From positions 1 through 9,800 of the forward strand of contig NZ_MUXZ01000003.1 in the NCBI RefSeq assembly GCF_002015075.1: a stretch of 9,800 nucleotides of DNA, given 5' to 3'. Position numbers and translations under genes: made by a program. Source of the DNA: Canicola haemoglobinophilus (lineage in GTDB: Bacteria > Pseudomonadota > Gammaproteobacteria > Enterobacterales > Pasteurellaceae). Under the pieces are notes generated by a model that was not told the origin of the DNA, ran no database searches, and worked only from the letters and a program-made list of their open reading frames with translations. Shown one piece after another: positions 1-5,861 of this stretch. Every line of letters begins with the position of its first letter. Position 1 is the first letter of the stretch.

Positions 1-499
1 TTATAAAGATATGAAATTTGATAATACAAGGCTAGAAGCAAATACGGTGGGTACCTCTTATCCAATGAGAAATAGTACTATTGGCGGTGTATTATCAGGA
101 GGATTATATGACCAAGGCTATACAGAGAAAGCAAGTGAACTGTTTAAAGAAGGGAAAGTGAGTTATGCGGTTGCACCGAGGGATAGTGTTGGGACAGGGA
201 TAGGATTGCCATTTTTACCGGGTAGATGGAGTTTGCTGATAGGTAATACAGATACGACAGGAAGTAATAATAATGGCATACCTATCTCAGATACTTTGAA
301 AGCACATACTGATGCATATTATAAGGATGAGATGGTTATTGATTTTCTAAATCCTAAAAATTTAAAAATAAGTAAAGAAAATAAAACTGCAGAAAATATA
401 AAAATTTACAATAAAAAAGTATGGGGACAAATAGGACCAAGAACTAAAACTACAGAATTCAATAATGGAAAAATTATAAATAATAAGGAGAAAGAATAG
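1..499 (+). CDS. CDI/FHA-type C-terminal toxin, hydrolase-like, 5' end outside window (cassette A)
   Basis: The frame is open to the left edge (codons Y-K-D precede the ATG at 11), so this is the 3' end of a longer gene and the ATG at 11 is probably internal. Counting from that ATG, the stretch RDSVGTGIG (D58) and a later KAHTDAYYKD (H99) line up with the QDPVGS...H and GDTVYSG...H regions of the two other hydrolase-like toxins in the window; the D-to-H spacing of 41 is almost the same as in cassette C (40). I infer the C-terminal part of an alpha/beta-hydrolase (lipase-like) toxin; its nucleophile serine would lie before the window. The TAG stop shares its G with the GTG start of the next gene, a putative immunity lipoprotein, which suggests coupled translation. 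The final 50 residues are Lys/Asn-rich and AT-rich. Toxin role is inferred from context. Confidence 0.7.
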   Translation, partial: YKDMKFDNTRLEANTVGTSYPMRNSTIGGVLSGGLYDQGYTEKASELFKEGKVSYAVAPRDSVGTGIGLPFLPGRWSLLIGNTDTTGSNNNGIPISDTLKAHTDAYYKDEMVIDFLNPKNLKISKENKTAENIKIYNKKVWGQIGPRTKTTEFNNGKIINNKEKE

Positions 500-891
500 T
501 GAAAAAACTAATTTTATTCTTACCTTTATTTGTAGCAGGGTGTTTTTTGCCTTATATGGGAAATGGTTCTCCACCAGAAACAAAATATTGGCTAAAAAAT
601 GGCAAAAAAATGTCTTTTGAGGATATTTCTCATTGTGATAAGCAAGTGTTTCCATATTTAGGTGAACGGTATGAATACCTTTATAGAAAAAGGCAAAAAA
701 TAGGGTTTATTGAGTTTTATGAAAATAAAAATGAATCTGAGGAATATGAAAATTATTTAAACAAAGCTTCTAAATTATTGAGTCAATGCTACTATAATTT
801 GGGGTTCCGTTTTAATCCACCTTTAACATGGTGCCTAGCTGAATCAGATAATACAAAAATTTGCTTAGAAAACATGAAGTATAGAAATTGA
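499..891 (+). CDS. Putative immunity lipoprotein, 4-Cys type (cassette A)
   Basis: This encodes 130 residues with a clear lipoprotein signal: MKK, a hydrophobic stretch, and the lipobox FVAGC with the lipidated Cys at 15. Residue +2 is Phe, not Asp, so sorting to the outer membrane is likely. The GTG start at 499 follows an AAGGAG ribosome site at 485-490 with 8 bases of spacing, and overlaps the stop of the toxin gene by one base. After the lipobox there are four cysteines (46, 97, 112, 122), spaced as in the other small lipoproteins here, with QCYYNLGFRF matching the C-L-x-x-K-G-F/W block of the others and an early YW pair. Two disulfide bonds in the periplasm are plausible. I recognise no named family. 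Its place directly behind a toxin tail, repeated in every cassette, makes immunity the best guess. Confidence 0.75.
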   Translation: MKKLILFLPLFVAGCFLPYMGNGSPPETKYWLKNGKKMSFEDISHCDKQVFPYLGERYEYLYRKRQKIGFIEFYENKNESEEYENYLNKASKLLSQCYYNLGFRFNPPLTWCLAESDNTKICLENMKYRN

Positions 892-895
892 TCTA

Positions 896-909
896 TAGCG
901 GCAGCTACA
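896..909 (+). repeat. Scar of the FHA repeat block at the A/B junction
   Basis: Five bases after the lipoprotein A stop, 14 bases (TAGCGGCAGCTACA) match the SGSY region of the FHA block found whole in cassettes C and F. The sequence then jumps to the CATACGGATTTAAAAGG part of the block. Compared with cassette F (9088-9181), about 94 bases are missing, and both sides of the join share ACA. The loss is not a multiple of three, so the SGSY frame runs into a stop. Confidence 0.55.
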
Positions 910-1461
910 TACGGATTTAAAAGGTGCGGTTATCACTTCAACCAGTCAAGCTGAACAACAAAACAAAAACCGTTTTAGCACAGGTACATTGACGTATTCT
1001 GATATTGAAAATCACAGTAGTCATAATGCGAGTGGTTTTGGTATTAGCGGGAGCGTTGCCATGAACTTTGAAGCGCCATTAGGTGATAAAGGTATTGCTC
1101 AAAGTAATAAGCAAGCAGTCAATGATAAAGGTGAAAAACTTTATACAAACTCACAAGGTGAGCAAACCACTCAAGCCAAAGGGCAAGATGGTAAAGCAAA
1201 TAAACCTATATTAGAGACAGGATTGGATTCTTTAACTGGTAGTGTTTCAGCTGGTTTTGGTTCAGATAAAGAAAGTCAGCATTCCCAAACCCAATCAGGT
1301 ATTGGGACGGCAAATATCCATATTCGAGATGAAAAGTCTCAGTTTGAAAAAACAGGAAAAACAGTTGAGCAAACCTTGTCCGAAATAAAAACAGATACCA
1401 CAACGGAAACAGCTGAAAGCCGTTCGGGGAAATTGGAAAATACATTTGATAAAGAAAAAGT
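908..1461 (+). repeat. FHA block 2 plus B/F connector, copy in cassette B
   Basis: DNA nearly identical to 9180-9733 of cassette F, from the CATACGGATTTAAAAGG start to the DKEKV codons. The two copies diverge at the start of the toxin-specific part. Confidence 0.85.
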
Positions 1462-2365
1462 GATGAAAGAAATTCAAGTGCAAATAAGCACAACTAAAGA
1501 TTTTCTGGATAATGCTCAAGAAACGAAAGATAAAATTATTGATTATTACCAAGAGCCTAAGCGAAAGGAACTTCGAGAAGCAATAACAGATTGGCATAAT
1601 GCGAAAACAGAGGATAAAGAACAATATAGAGAAAAGATTGATGAATTAATCAAAGAGATTTACGCACTTGAGCATATTCGCACAGGATTAGATTTAGCAA
1701 CAGGCATATTAGCTGGAGCCCCAAAAGTGATGTCTGCAAGTACATTGCTTTCAGTTTGGGATGTGGAGGCAAGAAGAGAAACTTTATATAACTCTCTAAA
1801 AGCCCCACCAATCGAAGATATTAATGATGAGGGCAGATTATATAGTAATGTCGGACATAATTCAGGGGCATTTGATGGCATTAAGTTGGGCGGAGTGCGA
1901 ATGAATTATGGTGTGATTTGTGGCACAAATAATGAGCGTTGTGAAACAGATCATCAAGGACATTTGAAATTAAATGAAAGAGGGCATGTGGTGTATAAAG
2001 GTGATTCAGGAAAAGAGCCTCGTTATCCTAACATTACTAAACTATTGATGGATAAAAAAGTATCTGGAGGATTGATTGGTGCAACAGGAGGATTCCAAGC
2101 AAAAGCTGGAACATTCTTTGGTTTGAGCTATAAGTCAGGTTCTCTTTTAGATAGGGGAATTGAACGTTATGCAGGGCAACATGATTTAGTTGGGGGGCAG
2201 TGGCTTTTTTATGATGAAAATGGAAATGGAAAACGAAATTTGACTGAAAAACAACAATTTTGGGTTGACAGAGCATCTGAAGTAGCCGTATTAGGAGTAA
2301 CTCCAACTGTTCTACCATTAGCCTTACCTATTGAAATAAGATTTTTGTTATTTGGAGTGCGATAA
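989..2365 (+). CDS. Orphan CdiA/FHA C-terminal fragment with hydrophobic-tailed toxin (cassette B)
   Basis: The frame is open from 899, just after an in-frame TAG at 896-898. The TTG at 989 is only a nominal start inside conserved FHA sequence, and no signal peptide or TPS domain is present, so this reads as a silent cassette. Residues 1-157 nearly match cassette F. They include the TGKTVEQTLSEI segment typical of the region just before the toxin in CdiA-like proteins. Residues about 160-235 are charged and helical, with possible coiled coil. The C-terminal domain (about 350-458) has GGLIGATGGFQ, FGLSYKSGSLLDRGIERYAG and QHDLVGG, then an Asp/Asn/Gly-rich turn (409-420) and a hydrophobic end (VAVLGVTPTVLPLALP). 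From memory, similar G-x-GT-x-FG...GSxxD...AGxHD domains occur in other CDI exoproteins; the activity is unknown to me. A membrane-active toxin is plausible. The lipoprotein follows after 2 bases. Confidence 0.75.
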   Translation: MTYSDIENHSSHNASGFGISGSVAMNFEAPLGDKGIAQSNKQAVNDKGEKLYTNSQGEQTTQAKGQDGKANKPILETGLDSLTGSVSAGFGSDKESQHSQTQSGIGTANIHIRDEKSQFEKTGKTVEQTLSEIKTDTTTETAESRSGKLENTFDKEKVMKEIQVQISTTKDFLDNAQETKDKIIDYYQEPKRKELREAITDWHNAKTEDKEQYREKIDELIKEIYALEHIRTGLDLATGILAGAPKVMSASTLLSVWDVEARRETLYNSLKAPPIEDINDEGRLYSNVGHNSGAFDGIKLGGVRMNYGVICGTNNERCETDHQGHLKLNERGHVVYKGDSGKEPRYPNITKLLMDKKVSGGLIGATGGFQAKAGTFFGLSYKSGSLLDRGIERYAGQHDLVGGQWLFYDENGNGKRNLTEKQQFWVDRASEVAVLGVTPTVLPLALPIEIRFLLFGVR

Positions 2366-2367
2366 AA

Positions 2368-2748
2368 ATGAAAAAATTAACAGTATTACTTTTTGGTTTT
2401 TTACTTAGTGGTTGTTTTATTTATTCAGCTGAAGATGACTGTATTTATGGCTTAACGTCCACACAATGTTTTGGTGATGAATATACGACCATAGCTAGGT
2501 TGCAAAAAAGGAATTATTTAGGAAAAACTGATTCGCAACAACGTTGGTATGATTTTGAGAGTTGTGGAGGGAAAGGAAGAGATCCTTATTTAAGGTGGAC
2601 AAATAGAGAAGAGCATGCTGATCGTGAGGGTATTCTAAGAAATCAGGGAAAAATATTTTGGAATTGTATGGAACAAAAAGGGTATGTTTTTATTGAGGAT
2701 TGTGGCAGAAAAAACTCTACAACGGATAAAGGAATCTGTAATGAATAG
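2368..2748 (+). CDS. Putative immunity lipoprotein, 6-Cys type (cassette B)
   Basis: This encodes 126 residues with a strong lipoprotein signal (lipobox FLLSGC, Cys16, +2 Phe). The ATG lies 2 bases after the toxin stop, with a weak TGGAG ribosome site inside the toxin's last codons. Six further cysteines stand at 25, 34, 66, 100, 112 and 124. The pattern IARLQKRNYLG-x-TD-xx-QRW...SCGG aligns with the lipoprotein of cassette E (IGQLQKKETLG-x-TD...ERW...KCGG), so the two form a subfamily. The last four Cys, with NCMEQKGYVF, also match the 4-Cys lipoproteins of cassettes A, C and D, which suggests one superfamily. The likely role is periplasmic protection against the toxin encoded just upstream. 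Confidence 0.78.
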   Translation: MKKLTVLLFGFLLSGCFIYSAEDDCIYGLTSTQCFGDEYTTIARLQKRNYLGKTDSQQRWYDFESCGGKGRDPYLRWTNREEHADREGILRNQGKIFWNCMEQKGYVFIEDCGRKNSTTDKGICNE

Positions 2749-2774
2749 GGTTAGGCTGTAAGGAGTTATATAGC

Positions 2775-3280
2775 AAAAAATCCACCGCACTTTCAGCGGA
2801 AAATGCAATTAACTTACTTGCCAAAGAACAGCATCGTCAAGAACGCAGTAAAAACAAGTCTAGCGGATTTAATGCAGGTGTTGCGGTGAGCTATGGTTCG
2901 AATGGCTTTGCTTTTGGCATTACCGCAGGGGGAAATTACGGCAAAGGCTATGGCAATGGCGATGAAACAAGTTGGCTTGCAAGCAAAGTCGGTAGTTTAC
3001 AAAGTCAAACCTCTTTATCCAGCCAACAAGAAACCAATATCAAAGGCAGTCAAGTATTAGGCAATAAAATCAACCTTACAGCCCAAAATCTCAATATTGA
3101 AAGCCTACAAGATACAATGACTTATAAAGGCAAACAAATGAATGCCTCAGGTCAAGTAACGGTAGGCTATGGTTTCTCCGCTAGCGGCAGCTACAACCAA
3201 TCACAAGTCAATGCAGATTATGCCAGCGTAAAAACACAAGCGGGGTTATTTGCAGGCGATGAAGGTTTTGATGTTGAGGT
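2775..3280 (+). repeat. FHA repeat block 1, copy in cassette C
   Basis: This encodes the stretch from KKSTALSAENAINLLAK through SSGFNAGV, GFAFGITAGGNYGKGYG, TNIKGSQVLGNKINL and AGLFAGDEGFDVEV. It is nearly identical at DNA level to 5928-6430 (cassette D, one codon shorter) and, in its later part, to 8796-9170 (cassette F). The text is typical of the beta-helical FHA region of TpsA/CdiA proteins (KG-x-x-V-x-G repeats with NLNIESLQD). The left edge of identity falls on an extended DNA-uptake sequence. Confidence 0.85.
2784..2792 (-). other. DNA uptake signal sequence (Haemophilus type)
   Basis: ACCGCACTT is the exact complement of the AAGTGCGGT core. Read on the minus strand from 2793, AAAGTGCGGT is followed by GGATTTTTT, matching the known extended consensus with its AT-rich tail. 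It sits at the left edge of the repeated FHA block of cassette C. Confidence 0.85.
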
Positions 3281-4928
3281 AGGTAATAAAATAAACCTTA
3301 TTGGCGGAGCAATCCTTTCTACTGCAGATCAAGAACGAAATTTATTATCTGCTAATAAGTTTAGCTTTACTGATATAAAAAATTATTCAATGGCTAAAGC
3401 AAGTTCATCAGGTTTTGGAATGGGATTTTCTATTAATAGAGATCAAACCTCTGCTGAAGATAGAAAAAATAATGAAATCTATCGTTCAAAAAAAGAAAAA
3501 CAAGGGGAAACATTTGAAAAAGCTAATCCTAATCAAGCGAACCGAAGTCCAGTCCAGTTTGGCTTAGGTACAAACGATGTGCATAGTGCGGATTTTTATG
3601 CTCTAGCTAAAATTGGTGTGACAAACTTGTTAAGCAATACTAAAAAATCAGAAAACGATGTAAGTATTACATCATCACTGATTAGTGAAGGTAAGTTTAC
3701 GATCAAAGATCCTGAAAGTTTGGAGAATACATATCGAATTAACAAATCTACGAAGGAACAAAATAATAGTTTGGAAAAAACTGATTATCATGGATTACAA
3801 AAAGAAGTTGAAGGCGATTTATCAATTAAACGAGCATTCTTTTCAAATGTCGCTGGGTTGACCGATGAGGCTTATCGAAAGATGTTTATTGCGGAGCATC
3901 GAATGTTAACCGCAAAAGTAGATAAGGAGGGTAATCCAATAAAGGATAAGGATCTTGAAAATGCACTTGATGATGAAGCTCGTAAGTTTGCAGATACACA
4001 ATTGAAAAAAGGAAAAATTACTAAAGAGGAATACCACCAAACAATTATTAACTATAAAGAGGATCAATTAGGAAAAGGTCGTAATATTTATGAGCTAAGA
4101 GAAGTTTCAGACCAAGAGCGTCAAAACCTTAAACAAGTTACTTATACAGATCCTTTAACAGGCAAATCAGAAACCAGATATGTTGTTGCCTTTAATGGTA
4201 TTTTTAATGATGAAAATGCTGCGGCTAAATTTGCTTGGCAAAACTATGTGGCTCAACAAGGTAAATCAGGCAAAATAGATACTCGTATCTATAAAGATGT
4301 GTATTTTGTACATCATCCTGAAGCGAATAATTTTGTTTCAGAATTATTGGTGGCGGGTTATGAAAAAATGTTTGAAGGATCTTTTGGAAATATCTTAGGA
4401 ATGGATAATTCCAGCCTGCAAGCAAAAGATATAATGACTAGATACGGTAAAGATAATCTATTTATTGGTTCTCACAGCCGAGGGACTTTAACTATTACAA
4501 ACGCATTAAATGCTTTAGATACACAAGAAAATCGTGATGCGAAACTACTTTCTGGCACAAAAATTAAAATGGTGGGCCCTGCTGCCAATGTAACTCATGC
4601 CGATAAGGTTCTGAGCAAATTACAAACAGGTAAAGAAAGAAGTAGCTCTGAGGGTTCAATTCGTATTGAAAATCACGAACAAGATCCTGTTGGTAGTATT
4701 CCTCTGATTTTAGGAGGGAATCCAGCAACAATGAATGACAATACCAAAAATCGTCAATGGGGTGAAAGAATAGCTGATATGTTTGGTAATGATTCATCTA
4801 TGCATAATTGCTATGGTTTAGGACAAAAGCAGTGCGTAAAAGATGGTTATCGTAAAGAAGAGGATTTATTAATGAATAAAGAGCAAACTATTTATGATTT
4901 AAATAAGAAACAAGGAGAGAAAAAATGA
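2886..4928 (+). CDS. Orphan CdiA/FHA C-terminal fragment with serine-hydrolase-like toxin (cassette C)
   Basis: The frame is open from about 2749; the GTG at 2886 is a nominal start within FHA sequence, without signal peptide or TPS domain. Residues 1-131 are FHA block 1. A connector unlike that of B, D and F follows (GNKINLIGGAILSTADQ, then EGKFTIKDPE near 268-277). The toxin part has YVVAFNGIFNDENAAAKFAW (N437-D442) and IGSHSRGT, in which S531 would be the nucleophile of a G/S-x-S-x-G elbow. It also has HEQDPVGS (D600) and SSMHNCYG (H640). Order and spacing fit an alpha/beta-hydrolase triad, so a lipase or phospholipase toxin is a reasonable inference, supported by a lipoprotein as apparent immunity partner. 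The TGA overlaps the next ATG (ATGA), implying coupled translation. The tail codons recur downstream as a duplicate. Confidence 0.78.
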   Translation: MSYGSNGFAFGITAGGNYGKGYGNGDETSWLASKVGSLQSQTSLSSQQETNIKGSQVLGNKINLTAQNLNIESLQDTMTYKGKQMNASGQVTVGYGFSASGSYNQSQVNADYASVKTQAGLFAGDEGFDVEVGNKINLIGGAILSTADQERNLLSANKFSFTDIKNYSMAKASSSGFGMGFSINRDQTSAEDRKNNEIYRSKKEKQGETFEKANPNQANRSPVQFGLGTNDVHSADFYALAKIGVTNLLSNTKKSENDVSITSSLISEGKFTIKDPESLENTYRINKSTKEQNNSLEKTDYHGLQKEVEGDLSIKRAFFSNVAGLTDEAYRKMFIAEHRMLTAKVDKEGNPIKDKDLENALDDEARKFADTQLKKGKITKEEYHQTIINYKEDQLGKGRNIYELREVSDQERQNLKQVTYTDPLTGKSETRYVVAFNGIFNDENAAAKFAWQNYVAQQGKSGKIDTRIYKDVYFVHHPEANNFVSELLVAGYEKMFEGSFGNILGMDNSSLQAKDIMTRYGKDNLFIGSHSRGTLTITNALNALDTQENRDAKLLSGTKIKMVGPAANVTHADKVLSKLQTGKERSSSEGSIRIENHEQDPVGSIPLILGGNPATMNDNTKNRQWGERIADMFGNDSSMHNCYGLGQKQCVKDGYRKEEDLLMNKEQTIYDLNKKQGEKK

Positions 4929-5282
4929 AAACTATCATAGTTATGATATGTGGTGTAATTTTTTTAAGTGGTTGTTCTTTTGGTGGGTTTCAACCACCAA
5001 AAATGTATTATATCTGGTTACCTGGAAAAGGTTTTTATACCGCCACAGGAGAACGTAAGTTTGATGATATATATTCTTTACGTTCCAGACATATGAGAGC
5101 TTGCGACATAGATCCTGTCGTGGGAGAAAGTATTGTAGCAGAAGCAAATTTATGTTTAGAACAGAAAGGATGGTATTTAGAAGGTGGTCCAGTTTGTGAA
5201 AATGAATTGATGTGGGATCAAGAGGTATGTATAGCTTGGCGTAAAAAACATAGCCGCCCTGATGCTAAACCTTGGGGAACAA
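4769..5282 (+). repeat. Tandem duplication, copy 1 (toxin C tail plus lipoprotein C1)
   Basis: A unit starting AATAGCTGATATGTTTGG at 4769 recurs at 5283 (offset 514) and its first 23 or so bases recur again at 5803 (offset 520). It covers the last 53 codons of toxin C and nearly all of the lipoprotein gene. The TAG of the lipoprotein stop is part of the joining sequence AATAGCTGATATG. Confidence 0.85.
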
Positions 5283-5287
5283 AATAG
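4925..5287 (+). CDS. Putative immunity lipoprotein, 4-Cys type, first copy (cassette C1)
   Basis: This encodes 120 residues with signal peptide MKTIIVMICGVIFLSGC (lipid Cys17, +2 Ser). The ATG overlaps the toxin TGA by 4 bases, and AAGGAG at 4912-4917 gives a good ribosome site. Four later Cys at 60, 77, 91 and 102 include the LCLEQKGWYLE block shared by the family. The N-terminal part of the mature protein is Gly/Pro/aromatic-rich (FGGFQPPK, YYIW). The likely role is to neutralise the hydrolase-like toxin of cassette C at the periplasmic face of the outer membrane; this is inferred from position and pattern. A second copy at 5439 is almost the same at both ends but differs in residues about 27-57. 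Confidence 0.78.
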   Translation: MKTIIVMICGVIFLSGCSFGGFQPPKMYYIWLPGKGFYTATGERKFDDIYSLRSRHMRACDIDPVVGESIVAEANLCLEQKGWYLEGGPVCENELMWDQEVCIAWRKKHSRPDAKPWGTK

Positions 5288-5802
5288 CTGATATGTTTGG
5301 CGATGATTCATCTATGCATAATTGCTATGGTTTAGGGCAGCCTCAATGTATAACAGATGGTTATCGTAAAAAAGAAGATTTATTAATGAATAAAGAGCAA
5401 ACTATTTATGATTTAAATAAGAAACAAGGAGAGAAAAAATGAAAACTATCATAGTTATAATATGTGGTGTAATTTTTTTAAGTGGTTGTTCTTTTGGTGG
5501 GTTTCAACCTCCAAAACCCTATTATAGGTGGCGACTTCATAATGCTGTTAATCTATACCCCCCTTCACAAAAAGATAGTTTTCATGAATATTTAACTCGA
5601 CGAGAGAAGGATATGAGAGCTTGCGACATAGATCCTGTCGTAGGAGAAAGTATTGTAGCAGAAGCAAATTTATGTTTAGAACAGAAAGGATGGTATTTAG
5701 AAGGTGGTCCAGTTTGTGAAAATGAATTGATGTGGGATCAAGAGGTATGTATAGCTTGGCGTAAAAAACATAGCCACCCTGATGCTAAACCTTGGGGAAC
5801 AA
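5283..5802 (+). repeat. Tandem duplication, copy 2 (toxin tail variant plus lipoprotein C2)
   Basis: This is the second copy of the 4769-5282 unit. The 3' part of the lipoprotein gene is almost unchanged, but the toxin-tail part carries several amino-acid changes and the middle of the lipoprotein gene is replaced. That points to insertion of a related allele rather than a simple recent copy. Confidence 0.85.
5284..5442 (+). pseudogene. Orphan toxin tail, 52 codons, variant of toxin C
   Basis: Starting within the stop region of lipoprotein C1, the frame reads IADMFGDDSSMHNCYGLG and runs to a TGA overlapping the next ATG, like the end of toxin C. It keeps the His of the proposed triad. Differences from toxin C include GQPQCITDGYRKKED against GQKQCVKDGYRKEED. 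It has no start codon or upstream toxin part and looks like a recombination remnant that still supplies the ribosome site for the second lipoprotein. Confidence 0.8.
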
Positions 5803-5807
5803 AATAG
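5439..5807 (+). CDS. Putative immunity lipoprotein, 4-Cys type, second mosaic copy (cassette C2)
   Basis: This encodes 122 residues with the same signal peptide as the first copy except one residue (lipid Cys17) and an identical ribosome site (AAGGAG, 5426-5431). Cys at 62, 79, 93 and 104 keep the family spacing. The first 26 and last 62 or so residues are almost identical to copy C1. The middle (about residues 27-59, WRLHNAV...PPSQKDSFHE) is different in sequence and two residues longer. Mosaic structure of this kind suggests that the middle segment decides which toxin variant is bound, and that this gene protects against a relative of toxin C whose tail remains just upstream. That function is inference. 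Confidence 0.78.
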   Translation: MKTIIVIICGVIFLSGCSFGGFQPPKPYYRWRLHNAVNLYPPSQKDSFHEYLTRREKDMRACDIDPVVGESIVAEANLCLEQKGWYLEGGPVCENELMWDQEVCIAWRKKHSHPDAKPWGTK

Positions 5808-5825
5808 CTGATATGTTTGGTGATG
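5803..5825 (+). repeat. Third, truncated copy of the tandem-duplication start
   Basis: AATAGCTGATATGTTTGGTGATG repeats the opening of the toxin-tail unit seen at 4769 and 5283, then breaks off into unrelated sequence (TATAAAGATA...). It suggests that a further copy once followed, or that this short sequence served as the joining point. Confidence 0.75.
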
Positions 5826-5861
5826 TATAAAGATATTTTTAACGAGTAACGTTTTAGCTTA

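Noticed and set aside
917..926. AAGGTGCGGT, close to the uptake core, also near 6451 and 9195
   Set aside because: It has an extra G within the core and follows from the conserved LKGAV codons, so it is not counted as an uptake site.
1206..1881. Minus-strand open frames opposite the B, C and F coding regions
   Set aside because: They mirror strongly conserved + strand coding sequence, lack ribosome sites and have low-complexity hydrophobic translations.
4870..4898. Possible internal promoter (TATGAT at 4893-4898) for the lipoprotein genes of cassette C
   Set aside because: No acceptable -35 hexamer at the right spacing; in such AT-rich DNA a lone -10-like hexamer is expected by chance.
5808..5861. 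Terminator or attachment site between cassettes C and D
   Set aside because: I see no stem with a U-run and no paired direct repeat beyond the 23-base remnant of the duplication.
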